Source: Luteimonas sp. MC1750 (GTDB lineage: Bacteria; Pseudomonadota; Gammaproteobacteria; Xanthomonadales; Xanthomonadaceae). From it: DNA of 64,000 bases. This document shows, piece by piece, positions 37,715 to 51,846 of the stretch. The stretch covers positions 868,001 to 932,000 of the forward strand of contig NZ_CP067113.1 in assembly GCF_016615955.1 (NCBI RefSeq), in the 5' to 3' direction. The stretch's first letter is position 1. Each line of letters opens with the position of its first letter. Under the pieces are notes generated by a model, which did no database searches, was not told the origin of the DNA, and was given only the letters and a program-made list of their open reading frames with translations. The position numbers and the translations under genes are program-made.

Positions 37715-38331
37715 GCACCGGATTCCCTGCCATGACCTCACGACGCACCATGTCGCTGATCGCCTTGGCCGCCGCGCTCTCCGCCTGCGGCACGCCCGGC
37801 GATGCGCCGCGCGCCCCCACCCACCAGGAGATGACCATGCAATCGCCCGTGCTCGATCGCTTCAAGAGCCCCGTCGCCGGATTCCGCTCCGGCGGCCGCA
37901 TCGCAGCGGCCGAGGTTCCCACGCTGCGTGCCGCCGGCATCCGCCATGTCATCAATCTCGCGCCGGCTTCCGAAACGCCAGGCTTTGACGAGGCGGCCGC
38001 GGTGCGGGGGGCAGGGATGCGCTACGACGCGCTGCCCATCGCCGGTGCCGGAGATCTCGACCGGGAGGCGGTGCTGGCCTTCGACGAGCTGCTGCAGGCC
38101 GCCGACGGACCCGCGCTGGTGCACTGCGGCAGCGGCAACCGCGTGGGTGCGCTGGTGGCGCTGCGCGCGGCCTGGCTGCAGGGCGCGGACGATGCGTCCG
38201 CGGTGGAGGAGGGCCGCCGCTGGGGCCTCGGCGGCCTGGAAGGTGAGGTCCGCCAGCGCATCGCGCGCGAGCGCTGCCTCGCCGATGCGGGTGATGCCGA
38301 CGGCGGCCCGCGCTGTAACGCTGCGGGCTGA
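37711..38331 (+). CDS. DSP-like (DUF442/Blh-type) phosphatase-fold lipoprotein
   Basis: A 206-residue secreted protein. The signal peptide ends in LSAC (about residues 27-30), so it is a lipoprotein. The mature domain is of the dual-specificity-phosphatase fold with the active-site loop HCGSGNR (138-144). Related domains are found fused or next to persulfide dioxygenases, where the cysteine may handle sulfane sulfur rather than phosphate; that is inference. GGGGAGG lies 11 bases before ATG 37711. The C-terminal VEEGRRWGLGGLEGEV stretch is also found as a scrap at 24834. Confidence 0.8.
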   Translation: MSTGFPAMTSRRTMSLIALAAALSACGTPGDAPRAPTHQEMTMQSPVLDRFKSPVAGFRSGGRIAAAEVPTLRAAGIRHVINLAPASETPGFDEAAAVRGAGMRYDALPIAGAGDLDREAVLAFDELLQAADGPALVHCGSGNRVGALVALRAAWLQGADDASAVEEGRRWGLGGLEGEVRQRIARERCLADAGDADGGPRCNAAG

Positions 38332-38405
38332 GCCGGCCTGGTGAAGCGAGGTCCGGCACGACACTTGCATGGGGATGCCGGTTGATCCGTTTTCCGAGTA
38401 GCCGC

Positions 38406-38720
38406 ATGCCACACACCGCACAGTCCACCGTCATCACCGGACCCTGGGGGACCCGGCCCCATCCGCCGGTCATCCGCACGCCCGAACGCCGCCGGTCCGT
38501 GCCAGCGAACGACTCCGCGCGGCTGTGCGAAGGCCTGGCGCCCGCCCAGCTCGTCACGCTGGAAGCGCTGCAGATCTTTGGCTGGCGCCTGGCGTTCGTG
38601 CGCCGGCCGCTGTTCCAGGCGCCGATCCCGGTGGTGTTCGACCAGGCGGGCACGCGCCACGTGGTGATCAACGAGGACGGCACGCTGGACGAACACCCCA
38701 CGCTGAAATTGCGCGACTGA
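38406..38720 (+). CDS. hypothetical protein
   Basis: A 104-residue protein I do not recognise. The N-terminal 40 residues are polar and proline-rich. The second half has a recognisable globular pattern: LVTLEALQIFGWRLAFVRRP, then PIPVVFDQAGTRHVVINEDG and a polar end. No signal peptide or membrane segment. It is predicted from ATG 38406 and high GC3 coding character; an in-frame TTG 24 bases upstream is less likely. It stands alone after the sulfur locus and is convergent with the alcohol dehydrogenase. Confidence 0.65.
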   Translation: MPHTAQSTVITGPWGTRPHPPVIRTPERRRSVPANDSARLCEGLAPAQLVTLEALQIFGWRLAFVRRPLFQAPIPVVFDQAGTRHVVINEDGTLDEHPTLKLRD

Positions 38721-38825
38721 TCGCGCGGTCGCTGCGGCGGGGCGGCCGGCCCAAGGGCATGCGCTCGACACGCCATCCCGGCGTACCCACGCGCACGTTC
38801 GGCCGCGGCACCGCGAAGCGCCCGC

Positions 38826-39959
38826 TCAGTCGAACAGCACCACCTGCCGGATCGCTTCGCCCGAGGCCAGGCGGTCGAAGCCTGCGTTGATGTCGTCGAG
38901 GGCCAGGGTATGCGTGAGCAGGCGCTCCACCGGCAGCCTGCCGGCGCGGTGCAGGGCGATGTAGCGGGGAACGTCGCGTCGCGGGACGGCCGAGCCCATG
39001 TACGAGCCCTTGACCGTGCGCTCCTCGGCCACCAGGCCCACGGCCGGCACGCTGAACATGCGGTCGGGAGCAGGCAGGCCGACGGTGACGGTGCAGCCGC
39101 CGCGACGGGTGGCGGCGTAGGCGGCGGCGAGCACGCGTTCGTCGCCGGCGGTTTCGACGGCGTGGTCGACGCCGCCGCCCGTGGCCTCGCGCACCTGCGC
39201 GGCAACGTCGCCCGTGCGTGCGTCGATGCAGTGGCTGGCACCCAGTTCGCGCGCCAATGCCAGCTTGTCCGGCACCACGTCCACCGCGACCAGCGGCCAG
39301 GCCGAGCAGGCAACTGCGCCCAGCAGGGCCGAGAGGCCCACGCCGCCGAGGCCGAACACGGCGACCGACTCGCCCGGGCGCACGCCGGCGGTGTTCACCA
39401 CCGCCCCCACGCCGGTCATGACCGCACAGCCGAACAGGGCGGCGATGGACGGCGGCAGGTCGGGATCGATGCGCACCGCCGAGTGCCCGGAGACGACCGC
39501 GTATTCGGCGAACCCCGAGACGCCGAGGTGGTGGTGCAGCGGTGCGTCGTCGGCATCGCGCAGGCGCGCGCCGCCGTCGAGCAGCGTCCCGGCGGCGTTG
39601 GCGGCCGCGCCGGCCTCGCACAGCACCGGGCGGCCGCAGGCGCATGGATCGCAGTGGCCGCACATCGGCACGAACGAGAACACCACCTGGTCGCCGAGGC
39701 GCAGGCCGGAGACGCCTTCGCCGAGTTCGACCACTTCGCCCGTGGCCTCGTGCCCGAGCAGCATCGGCAACGGCCGTGGCCGCGAACCGTCGATCACCGA
39801 CAGGTCCGAGTGGCACAGGCCCGCCGCGCGCACGCGCACGCGCACCTCGCCGCGGCCCGGTGGCTGCAGCTGCACGGTTTCGATCGCAAGCGGCCGCGAG
39901 GCGGCATACGGCGCCGTTGCGCCCGTCCGGCGCAGCACCGCGGCGCGCATCGTGGTCAC
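38826..39959 (-). CDS. zinc-dependent alcohol dehydrogenase
   Basis: A 377-residue medium-chain dehydrogenase. The catalytic zinc ligands are in GLCHSDLSV (Cys, about 49) and GHEATGEV (His-Glu), the structural zinc lobe is CGHCDPCACGRPVLC, and the nucleotide fold has FGLGGVGLSALLG. Lobe and length resemble class III-like or aryl alcohol dehydrogenases. It could oxidise an alcohol made in, or feeding, the acyl-CoA pathway that follows. It overlaps the thioesterase gene by four bases, the first sign that the run from 45282 down to 38826 is one minus-strand operon. Confidence 0.9.
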   Translation of the reverse strand: MTTMRAAVLRRTGATAPYAASRPLAIETVQLQPPGRGEVRVRVRAAGLCHSDLSVIDGSRPRPLPMLLGHEATGEVVELGEGVSGLRLGDQVVFSFVPMCGHCDPCACGRPVLCEAGAAANAAGTLLDGGARLRDADDAPLHHHLGVSGFAEYAVVSGHSAVRIDPDLPPSIAALFGCAVMTGVGAVVNTAGVRPGESVAVFGLGGVGLSALLGAVACSAWPLVAVDVVPDKLALARELGASHCIDARTGDVAAQVREATGGGVDHAVETAGDERVLAAAYAATRRGGCTVTVGLPAPDRMFSVPAVGLVAEERTVKGSYMGSAVPRRDVPRYIALHRAGRLPVERLLTHTLALDDINAGFDRLASGEAIRQVVLFD

Positions 39960-40387
39960 GTGGCCGCCTCCATCAGCAACGGCGTGAGTGCGGTGCGGAT
40001 GGCGTCGGGGATCGGCGTGCTGCGGCGGCTCTCGCGGTCGACGAACACATGCACGAACCAGCCTTCCGCCGCCAGCGCGTCCTCGCCGGAGCGGAACAGG
40101 CCGATGCCGTAGCGCACGCTGCTGTTGCCGAGCTTCTCCACGCGCAGGCCGGCATCGACGCTGCCAGGGAAGGCGATCTCACGCAGGAAGCGGCAGTGCG
40201 ATTCGGCGCACAGGCCGATCGCGGTGCCGCGGTGGATGTCCAGGCCCCCTTCGGTGATCAGGAAGGTGTTGATCACCGTGTCGAAGTAGCTGTAGTACTC
40301 GACGTTGTTGACGTGGCCGTAGACGTCGTTGTCCTTCCAGCGCGTGGGAATGGACAGGAAGTGCCGGTAGTCGGCGCGCGTGCTCAT
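39956..40387 (-). CDS. acyl-CoA thioesterase (4HBT family)
   Basis: A 143-residue hot-dog-fold thioesterase. The catalytic block [21 protein letters not shown] near residue 17 matches the 4-hydroxybenzoyl-CoA thioesterase family, and [19 protein letters not shown] follows. It hydrolyses acyl-CoA thioesters and may relieve stalled intermediates. It overlaps the permease gene (4 bases) and the dehydrogenase (4 bases). Confidence 0.9.
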   Translation of the reverse strand: MSTRADYRHFLSIPTRWKDNDVYGHVNNVEYYSYFDTVINTFLITEGGLDIHRGTAIGLCAESHCRFLREIAFPGSVDAGLRVEKLGNSSVRYGIGLFRSGEDALAAEGWFVHVFVDRESRRSTPIPDAIRTALTPLLMEAAT

Positions 40388-41766
40388 CCGTGGTCCTCCG
40401 CGGCGCCAGGCGCCGACGCGGCCGTCCGCGGTTCGCGCCCCACCAGCAGCCACCAGCAGGCCACCGCGGCGGCGAGCGCGATCCAGGGGTCGAACAGCGA
40501 CAGGGCCACGCCGCCCAGCACCGCGCTGCCGCGCTCGGCATTGGTGCGCGCGATGCCCATGCCGATGTAGGCGCAGGCGAAGCCGGTGGTCACCAGGGTG
40601 ATGGCGAGTGCCACGCCCAGCAGCGGCTGCAGCCCGGTCAGCAGTGGGAGCAGGAAATAGATCACCGGCAGGCCCATCATGTAATAGGAGATCAGGCCGC
40701 TGTGCAGGTCGCGCATGGCCTTGGGCCCCTGCCGCCAGCGCGACACCACGACCACGTGCACGCCTGCCCACAACGCGCCCTGGGTGGGAAAGAGCGGCGC
40801 GAAGAGGCCCGAGGCGGCATTGCGCACGGCTAGGACCAGGTGCGAGCGGCGTGCATCGATGCGGATGGGATCGTCGGGGCGCGCGGGCTGCGCGTCGCGG
40901 ATCACGGCCTCGCCGGTGACCCAGTCGCCGAAGGTGATGACATAGGTCAGCAGCACCAGTGGCAGCGCGTCCACGTACATCGACAGCGGCGGCCAGCCGA
41001 TCGAGAAGGGGGACATCTTCGCCAGTGCGTCGCCCACCGGTGGCAGCAGCCAGCCCCACTGCACGTCGTAGACCACTTCGCCCACCAGTGGACCGACGAT
41101 GGCGGCCGCCAGGAAGCCCGGCAGCAGGCCCAGCGCGACCAGGTGGCGCAGCCACGGCATGCGGCCCTGCATCCGCTGCAGCGGCGCGGAGAACACCACC
41201 ACCAGGCAGATCGCGCAGGCCAGCAGGATCGACACCGGCTGCTGCTCAAGGAAGCGCGGCGCATCGGTCACGAACACCTGGCGGAACGCCGCAAGCGCGG
41301 AGCCGATCAGGATGGTGGCGCGCAGCGTCGGCGGCAGCCACGCCATCAGGCGTGGTCCGGCGCGGGTGATACCGAGCACGAATACCAGCAGCGCGAACGA
41401 CAGCGACAGGGCGGTCATCGCCTGGAAGCGCAGTTCCGGCGTCTCATAACGTGCCAGCACGAAGGCCAGCACCAGCGGCAGCGCCGGCGTGATCCAGCCC
41501 GGCGCATAGGGATCGCCGAACACCCACAGCGAGATCACGATCAGGGTGCTGACCAGCAGCGAGGTGGCGATGCCTTCCTCGAACGACATGCCGAAATAGC
41601 CCATCAGGATCGGCACCAGGGCCAGGCCGGTCGCGGTCGCGACCAGCAGCCCTTGGGCGACTTCCGGCCAGTGCGGACGTGTGTGCAGGAAGGGCAGGCG
41701 GAAGGTGAACGGCCCCCAGCGCCAGCCGGTGCTTTCCACCACCGGTGGCTGGGGCGCGCCGGTCAC
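40384..41766 (-). CDS. multi-pass membrane permease of unknown substrate
   Basis: A 460-residue integral membrane protein with about 12 hydrophobic segments, such as [33 protein letters not shown] and [16 protein letters not shown]. The HWPEVAQG entry and the GWITPALPL and [10 protein letters not shown] motifs recall putative permeases of the DUF3360/solute carrier type, but I cannot name the family with certainty. The GTG start at 41766 overlaps the ligase stop (GTGA), which fixes the start. Location suggests uptake of the acid activated by the adjacent CoA ligase. Confidence 0.7.
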   Translation of the reverse strand: MTGAPQPPVVESTGWRWGPFTFRLPFLHTRPHWPEVAQGLLVATATGLALVPILMGYFGMSFEEGIATSLLVSTLIVISLWVFGDPYAPGWITPALPLVLAFVLARYETPELRFQAMTALSLSFALLVFVLGITRAGPRLMAWLPPTLRATILIGSALAAFRQVFVTDAPRFLEQQPVSILLACAICLVVVFSAPLQRMQGRMPWLRHLVALGLLPGFLAAAIVGPLVGEVVYDVQWGWLLPPVGDALAKMSPFSIGWPPLSMYVDALPLVLLTYVITFGDWVTGEAVIRDAQPARPDDPIRIDARRSHLVLAVRNAASGLFAPLFPTQGALWAGVHVVVVSRWRQGPKAMRDLHSGLISYYMMGLPVIYFLLPLLTGLQPLLGVALAITLVTTGFACAYIGMGIARTNAERGSAVLGGVALSLFDPWIALAAAVACWWLLVGREPRTAASAPGAAEDHG

Positions 41767-43406
41767 GACGGCCGCCCGTCTTCGGCTTCCTGCAGTGCGC
41801 GCCACTGCACCTTCCCGGTCGCGCTGCGCGGCAGCGCCGTGCGGAACTCCACCTCGTGCGGCACCTTGTAGGCGGCCATGTGGCCGCGTGCCCACTCGAT
41901 GATGTCGTCGGGGGTCACCTGGTGGTCTTCGCGCAGCACGATCACGGCCTTGGCGCTTTCGCCCCGGTGCTGGTCACGCATGCCGATCACGCAGGCCTCC
42001 TGCACCGCCGGGTGCCCGTAGAGCAGGGTTTCGACCTCCGCCGGCCAGATCTTGTAGCCGGACGCGTTGATCATGCGCTTGAGCCGGTCGACCATGAAGA
42101 AGTAGCCCTCCCCGTCCACGTAGGCCAGGTCGCCGGTGCGCAGGAAGCGCTTGCCGTCGATCTCGACGAAGGTCTGCGGGTCGTTGGCGGGGCGGCCGTG
42201 GTAGCCCAGCATCACCTGCGGGCCGTGGCTGACGATTTCGCCCACCTCGCCCGCGGGCAGTTCCTCGAACGTCAGCGGATCGACCACGCGCGAATCCACG
42301 TCGAAGATCGGCAGGCCAAGGCACTGCGCCTTGGGCCGGTGCACGGGATTGAGGTGGGTCGGCGCCATGGTTTCCGATAGCCCATAGCCTTCCACGTAGT
42401 CGATGCCCCAGAGCTGGCGGATGCGCTCGGCCACCGCCTTGGGCATGGCTGCACCGCCGCCGGTGAGGATGCGCATCGAGGACAGGTCGAAGGCGGACAG
42501 GTCCTGGTGCAGGAAATCCATCAGCATGGTCGGGATCGCGGTCCACGAGCCGCAGCGGTAGCGCTCGATCAGCCTCGCCGCGCAGGCCTTGTCCCAGCGC
42601 GTCATCACCACGATGGTGTTGCCGCGCCAGACCGGCGTGGTCACGCCGTTCTGCAGGCCGGTGACATGGAACATGGGCAGGCAGGCCAGCACCACCGTGT
42701 CCTTGGGCGCGAAGCACCACTCCGGGCCCGCCACCGTGGTGTGCATCACCGTGCGGTGCGCGTGCAGGCAGCCCTTGGGATGGCCGGTGGTGCCCGAGGT
42801 GTAGGGCATCACGGCGAGGTCGTCGGGCCTGGCCAGGTGCGGCGAGGGCGTCAGTTGCTCGTCCAGTGCGTCCTGCCAGGCGACTGCGCCATCGAAGTGC
42901 TCGCGCGCGAAGGTGACGACCTCGGGCAGGGGCAGGTCGGTGTCGGCGTCGATGTAGTCGGAGTAGGTCGCGACCACGACGTGGTCGAGCAGTTCGCCGC
43001 GCAGCGGCAGCAGCTCGGGGGTGAGTTCCTGCGCCACCAGCGCGGTGCGCGCGCCGCTGTCGCGGACGATGTGTCGCACTTCCTCGAGCCGATTCATGCT
43101 GTTGACCGGCACCACCACCGCGTCGGCGCGCAGGATGGCGTGGAAGGCGATGACGAACTGCGGGCAGTTCTGCATGAACAGCGCGACGCGGTCGCCGCGC
43201 GCCACGCCGCAGCGCTGCTGCAGGTAGCCCGCGAGCGCGTTGACCTGCGCATCGAGCGTGGCGTAGTCCAGCGGCTGGCCGTAGTAGATGGTCGCCGGCC
43301 GTTGCGGATAGCGCCGTGCGCTGACGGCGAGGTTGTCGTACAGCGAGGTCTGCGGCAGCTCGAGGTGGTGGGGCAGGCCGGGCGGCCAGTGCGGGGAACG
43401 TTGCAT
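41763..43406 (-). CDS. acyl-CoA synthetase (AMP-dependent)
   Basis: A 547-residue adenylate-forming ligase that activates a carboxylic acid to its CoA thioester. It has the phosphate loop YTSGTTGHPKG (about residue 188), the GYGLSETMAPTH A5 motif, RTGDLAYVDGEGYFF, the hinge DRLKRMINASGYK, and the catalytic lysine in SATGKVQWR. The long-chain/medium-chain type is most likely. The start is the ATG at 43406. It would supply the acyl-CoA substrate of the dehydrogenases in this region, comparable to LvaE in levulinate catabolism. Confidence 0.92.
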   Translation of the reverse strand: MQRSPHWPPGLPHHLELPQTSLYDNLAVSARRYPQRPATIYYGQPLDYATLDAQVNALAGYLQQRCGVARGDRVALFMQNCPQFVIAFHAILRADAVVVPVNSMNRLEEVRHIVRDSGARTALVAQELTPELLPLRGELLDHVVVATYSDYIDADTDLPLPEVVTFAREHFDGAVAWQDALDEQLTPSPHLARPDDLAVMPYTSGTTGHPKGCLHAHRTVMHTTVAGPEWCFAPKDTVVLACLPMFHVTGLQNGVTTPVWRGNTIVVMTRWDKACAARLIERYRCGSWTAIPTMLMDFLHQDLSAFDLSSMRILTGGGAAMPKAVAERIRQLWGIDYVEGYGLSETMAPTHLNPVHRPKAQCLGLPIFDVDSRVVDPLTFEELPAGEVGEIVSHGPQVMLGYHGRPANDPQTFVEIDGKRFLRTGDLAYVDGEGYFFMVDRLKRMINASGYKIWPAEVETLLYGHPAVQEACVIGMRDQHRGESAKAVIVLREDHQVTPDDIIEWARGHMAAYKVPHEVEFRTALPRSATGKVQWRALQEAEDGRPS

Positions 43407-43438
43407 GGTCGGCTCCTGTGGATGTGCCAGGCGGTGCC

Positions 43439-44434
43439 TCAGTCGGCGAGGTGTGGCAGGACCAGCAGCTTGCCCACGGCCTCGCGGGCGAGCAGGGCAT
43501 CCAGTGCGGCCGGTGCCTTCGACAGTGGATAGCGCTGCGAGACCAGCGGCTGCAGGGTGCCGTCGCGCAGCCACTCGAGCAGCTGGCGGGTGTTGGCGGC
43601 GCTGGCCGCCGGCTCCCGGCGCACGAAGTCGCCCCAGAACACGCCCACGAGCGCCGTGCCCTTGAGCAGCAGCAGGTTGGCGGGCACCTTCGGGATGTCG
43701 CCGGCGGCGAAGCCGACCACGAGGTGGCGCCCGCCCCAGGCCAGGGTCCGCAATGCGGTTTCGGTCAGCGCGCCGCCCACCGGGTCGTAGACGATGTCGA
43801 CGCCGCCCTTGCCGGCATGCGTGCGTACCTGGTCGCGGAAGTCCTCCACGCCGGAATCGACCGTGGCGTCGGCGCCACGCGAGCGTGCGGCCTCGCGCTT
43901 ATCCGCGCTGGAGGCCGCGGCGATCACGCGCAGGCCCATGTGCTTGCCCAGTTCCACCGCGGCCAGCCCCACGCCGCCACCGGCGCCCAGCACGAGCAGC
44001 GTCTCGCCCGCCTTGGCCTGGGCGCGGTCCTTGAGTGCATGCCAGGAGGTGCCGTAGGTCAGCAGGAAGCTGGCGGCCACGGCGAGGGCCTCGTCGCCGG
44101 TGTCGGCGGGCAGCACCACGACGTGGCCGGCCTCGGCCACCACCTCTTCGGCAAAGGCGCCATGCGTTGCGGTGCCGACCACCTTGTCGCCGGTGCGCAG
44201 GGTGTCCACGCCTTCGCCCACCGCGCTGACCACGCCGGAAAATTCCAGGCCCGGCGCGAACGGCAGCTCCGGCCGGTACTGGTACTTCCCGGCCACCATC
44301 AGCGCATCCGGGAAGTTCACCGCGGCCGCGTGCACGCGCACGCGCACCTGCCCGGGCCCCGGTTCGGGCAAAGGCAGTTCGCCGATGCGCAGTGTGTCGG
44401 GTGTGCCCCATGCCTCGCAGACGACCGCTCTCAT
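43439..44434 (-). CDS. NADPH:quinone oxidoreductase family protein
   Basis: A 331-residue zinc-free medium-chain reductase of the quinone oxidoreductase type. N-terminal AVNFPDALMVAGKYQ, the GTATHGAFAEEV stretch, the nucleotide-binding VLGAGGGVGLAAVELGKHMG block and GRHLVVGFAAG are typical. Members reduce quinones or enoyl-type carbonyls. It lies between the ligase (32 bases) and the IclR gene (20 bases). Confidence 0.88.
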   Translation of the reverse strand: MRAVVCEAWGTPDTLRIGELPLPEPGPGQVRVRVHAAAVNFPDALMVAGKYQYRPELPFAPGLEFSGVVSAVGEGVDTLRTGDKVVGTATHGAFAEEVVAEAGHVVVLPADTGDEALAVAASFLLTYGTSWHALKDRAQAKAGETLLVLGAGGGVGLAAVELGKHMGLRVIAAASSADKREAARSRGADATVDSGVEDFRDQVRTHAGKGGVDIVYDPVGGALTETALRTLAWGGRHLVVGFAAGDIPKVPANLLLLKGTALVGVFWGDFVRREPAASAANTRQLLEWLRDGTLQPLVSQRYPLSKAPAALDALLAREAVGKLLVLPHLAD

Positions 44435-44454
44435 CCTGCTGCTTCCTCCCGGTT

Positions 44455-45282
44455 CTAGAAACGCCCCTCGGCGGCCTCGTACACGCGGTTCCGCAATGCG
44501 ACCAGCCGGGGGCCGAAGTCCTGCACCAGCTTCTCGCGCGTCATCACCGACACGCGGCCACTGATGTTGAAAGCGAAATGGCGGCTGCCGTCGGCCGAGG
44601 CCATCGGCACGCCGACCGCGAACACGTCCGGGTTCCAGTCGCCCAGCGAAAACACGAAGCCGTAGGTCTCGTAGTCCTTGCGCGCGCGCTCGATGCCGGC
44701 GCGGATCTTCGGCCAGGCCTCCGGCGTGCTGGTGCGCTCGAGTTCGGCCAGGCGCTGTTCGAACACTTCGCGCGGACGTGCGGCCAGGTCGGCGCGGCCC
44801 AGCGCGGTGGTGCCGTGCGGCACGCGCGAGCCTTTCTCCAGCCGCAGGTTGAACATCGCATCGCCCTGGCAGACGTCCAGCAGCAGCATGCGCAGGCCCT
44901 CGGGCACGGCCAGCATCACTGCCGCCTGGGTGTAGTCGGCCAGTTCCTGCATCAGCGGCTGGGCGATGTCGATCACGTCGTGGCCGGCCATGTAGGCGTG
45001 GCCCAGCCCGAGCACGGCAGGCCCGAGCGCGTACTTCTCCAGCGCTGGCGCGTATTCGAGGTACCCCAGCGCGGCCAGCGTCTGCGTGAGCCGCGACACC
45101 GTGGCCTTGGGCAGCTGCGTGCGCCGGGCGATGTCCTGGTTGCCGAGGAAGCGGCCATCGCCGCGGCCACGGCCGTGTTCGAAGCAGCGCAGGATCGAGA
45201 ACGCGCGCACCACCGAGTTCACCAGTGGGGTGCCGCCGTCGGCTTCGGCCAGTGATCGCGGATCGCGCCTGGGATTGCCCAT
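44455..45282 (-). CDS. IclR family transcriptional regulator
   Basis: A 275-residue regulator with an N-terminal winged helix (about 25-90: NSVVRAFSILRCFE, ARRTQLPKATVSRLTQTLAALGYL) and a C-terminal IclR effector domain (LLLDVCQGDAMFNL, HGTTALGRADLAA, FNISGR). IclR proteins respond to small acids or acyl metabolites. It sits between the ACAD10/11-like gene and the quinone reductase, 1 base after the dehydrogenase stop, so it is co-transcribed with the catabolic genes. Two GGAA/TTCC palindromes in the divergent spacer at 46514-46707 are likely targets. Confidence 0.9.
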   Translation of the reverse strand: MGNPRRDPRSLAEADGGTPLVNSVVRAFSILRCFEHGRGRGDGRFLGNQDIARRTQLPKATVSRLTQTLAALGYLEYAPALEKYALGPAVLGLGHAYMAGHDVIDIAQPLMQELADYTQAAVMLAVPEGLRMLLLDVCQGDAMFNLRLEKGSRVPHGTTALGRADLAARPREVFEQRLAELERTSTPEAWPKIRAGIERARKDYETYGFVFSLGDWNPDVFAVGVPMASADGSRHFAFNISGRVSVMTREKLVQDFGPRLVALRNRVYEAAEGRF

Positions 45283-45283
45283 G

Positions 45284-46513
<1,230 letters not shown>

Positions 46514-46525
46514 CAGTTTCGCCTT

Positions 46526-46542
46526 ATGGAACTTGATTCCAT
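46526..46542. promoter_or_regulatory. probable IclR operator next to the ACAD10/11-like start
   Basis: ATGGAACTTGATTCCAT is an inverted repeat with 6-bp arms and a 5-base centre, 13 bases from the dehydrogenase start. It resembles GGAA...TTCC operators of IclR-family regulators, and an IclR gene is two positions downstream. Confidence 0.6.
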
Positions 46543-46688
46543 TATGGGGGTTGATCCTATTCGGGGATGCGGCGGGCCGCAAGTCGCGTGTTTTCGCCAG
46601 TGAAACTGCTGCATCGCAGCACATGTACCGGTTGCGTAGCCGGAACTGCCAGCCTAGAGTAGTTCCGAAGTACAGAAGTCAGTTCCAC

Positions 46689-46701
46689 TATACGGAATCA
46701 C
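46689..46701. promoter_or_regulatory. second GGAA/TTCC half-palindrome in the divergent spacer
   Basis: TTCC and GGAA arms flank an ACTATAC centre close to the ATG of the ComB-like gene; a further TTCC sits about 20 bases upstream of it. It may be a second IclR site controlling the plus-strand operon. The position is read to within a few bases. Confidence 0.4.
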
Positions 46702-46707
46702 AGACCG

Positions 46708-47442
46708 ATGCAGCCAGTCGCCTTGCCGCCCTCGCTTCATGTGCTCGTCCGCCGGGAGGACGTCGACCCGGCGCGCCTGGCGGGGCGGGTGGTGGTGGTG
46801 ATCGACGTGCTGTTCGCGACCTCGACGATCGTGCATGCGCTGGGTGCGGGCGCCACGGCCGTCTATCCGGCGCGCGATGACGACGACGCGCGCGCCGCCG
46901 CGGCCTGCCGCCCCGGCGTGGTGGTGGCGGGGGAATACATGGCGCGGACCCTGCCGGGGCATGCCCCGGCCACGCCGCTGGCGCTGGCGCCGCACCTGGC
47001 TGCTGGCGGCGAGCTGGTCTACCTGACCACCAACGGAACCCGCGCCATCGCTGCCTGCACGGGTGCGGCGGCGGTCTACGCGGGTGCGCTGGGCAACGCC
47101 GGCGCGCTGGCGCGGCACGTCGTTGCGCGCCACTCCGGGCAGCCGGTGCTGCTGCTGTGCGCGGGCTCGCTCGGGCGCTTCAGCCTCGAGGACTTCGTCG
47201 GTGCCGGCCACCTGGTGCGTGCGCTGCGCGCCGCCGGCGTCTACGCGCCGAGCGACGCGGCGCTGGCGGCGGAGTTCGCCAGCCTGGGCATGAATCCCGG
47301 CGAGGCGCTGTCCACGTCGCGGGTCGGACGCATGCTGTCGGGCGCGGGCCTGGACGCGGAAATCGCGCACGCCGCGGCCTGCGACACCTGCGACGTGGTG
47401 CCGGTGCTGCGCGATGGCGTGCTGGTGAGGGCAGCGGCATGA
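46708..47442 (+). CDS. ComB-like 2-phosphosulfolactate phosphatase family protein
   Basis: A 244-residue protein of the ComB family: VVVVIDVLFATSTIVHAL, VVVAGEYMARTLPGH, LTTNGTRAI and the CAGSLGRFSLEDFVGAGHLV block. ComB in methanogens removes phosphate from 2-phosphosulfolactate in coenzyme M synthesis. Coenzyme M is not expected here, so the substrate is probably different. It heads the plus-strand catabolic operon and overlaps the phosphotransferase gene by four bases (ATGA), so a phosphate-removing step in that pathway is an attractive inference. Confidence 0.82.
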   Translation: MQPVALPPSLHVLVRREDVDPARLAGRVVVVIDVLFATSTIVHALGAGATAVYPARDDDDARAAAACRPGVVVAGEYMARTLPGHAPATPLALAPHLAAGGELVYLTTNGTRAIAACTGAAAVYAGALGNAGALARHVVARHSGQPVLLLCAGSLGRFSLEDFVGAGHLVRALRAAGVYAPSDAALAAEFASLGMNPGEALSTSRVGRMLSGAGLDAEIAHAAACDTCDVVPVLRDGVLVRAAA

Positions 47443-48491
47443 GCGCTGCCTTCCCGGCGGTGCAGGCCAATGCCGCGCGCCTGCAGGCCTGGCTGCGCGC
47501 ACACCTCGAGGGGTTCGACGGCGAGTTGCACGTCGAGCGCCTCGCCGGCGGCCGCTCCAACCCCGGCTGGCGCCTGCGGACCGCCGCGCGCGATTGCGTG
47601 CTGCGCGCGCGCCCCGGCCCGCGGGAGAAGCTCCTGCCCTCGGCGCATGCGATCGAGCGCGAATTCCGCGTGCAGCAGGCCTTGGCCGGGAGCGCCGTGC
47701 CGGTCGCGGCCATGCACGCCCTGTGCGAGGACGAGTCGATCGTCGGCGCCGGCTTCTACATCATGGATTTCGTCGACGGCGAAATCTTCCGCGACCCGGC
47801 GCTGCCGGAGTTGCCGCCCGAAGGCCGCACGCGCCGCTACGACGCGATGCTGGCGGCCATTGCCGACTTGCACCAGCTGGATGTCGACGCGCTGGGCCTG
47901 CGCGACTACGGCCGGCCCGGCCGGTATTTCGCGCGCCAGATCGACCGCTGGACGCGCCAGTACGTCGCCAGTCGCGATGGCGACATTGCCGCGATGGAGA
48001 AGCTGGTCGCCTGGCTGCCCGGCGCCGTGCCGCGCGAGGACGATGAGCCGGTGGCGCTGGTCCACGGCGATTTCCGCATCGACAACCTGATCTTCGCCCA
48101 AGGCCAGCCACGGCTGCGCGCGGTGCTGGACTGGGAGCTGTCCACGCTCGGCCATCCGCTGGCCGACTTCGGCTACCACGTGATGACCTGGCACATCGCG
48201 CCCGGCTTCCTGCCCGGCCTGGGCGGGCTCGACCTCGACGCGCTCGGCATTCCCGACGAGCAGGCGTATGTGCGCGAGTACGAGCGCCGCACCGGGCTGC
48301 GCGCGGGCGAGCACTGGGACTTCTGCCTGGCCTACAACCTGTTCCGCCTCGCCGCGATCCTGCAGGGCGTCGGCGCGCGTGCGCGCGCCGGCATGGCCAC
48401 CGATCCGCAGGCGGCGCGCTTCGGTGCGCAGGTGCCGATGCTGGCCGGGCTCGGCTGGCGCTTCGCGCAGCGCGCAGGAGCCGCGGCATGA
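47439..48491 (+). CDS. ACAD10/11-like phosphotransferase
   Basis: A 350-residue kinase-fold protein of the aminoglycoside phosphotransferase superfamily, of the subtype fused to ACAD10/11 in animals and called LvaA in P. putida. It has the glycine loop LAGGRSNPGWRL (about 31-42), the HGDFRIDN catalytic loop (209-216), and the metal-binding DWELSTLGHPLADF. Predicted role: phosphorylation of the 4-hydroxy group of an acyl-CoA, so that the ACAD10/11-like enzyme can remove it. The start overlaps the ComB-like stop. Confidence 0.88.
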   Translation: MSAAFPAVQANAARLQAWLRAHLEGFDGELHVERLAGGRSNPGWRLRTAARDCVLRARPGPREKLLPSAHAIEREFRVQQALAGSAVPVAAMHALCEDESIVGAGFYIMDFVDGEIFRDPALPELPPEGRTRRYDAMLAAIADLHQLDVDALGLRDYGRPGRYFARQIDRWTRQYVASRDGDIAAMEKLVAWLPGAVPREDDEPVALVHGDFRIDNLIFAQGQPRLRAVLDWELSTLGHPLADFGYHVMTWHIAPGFLPGLGGLDLDALGIPDEQAYVREYERRTGLRAGEHWDFCLAYNLFRLAAILQGVGARARAGMATDPQAARFGAQVPMLAGLGWRFAQRAGAAA

Positions 48492-48543
48492 GTCCCGCGG
48501 CCCGCCACGTCCTTTCCCCACACGCCACGGTGCCGACAACGAC

Positions 48544-51842
<3,299 letters not shown>

Positions 51843-51846
51843 GCCG

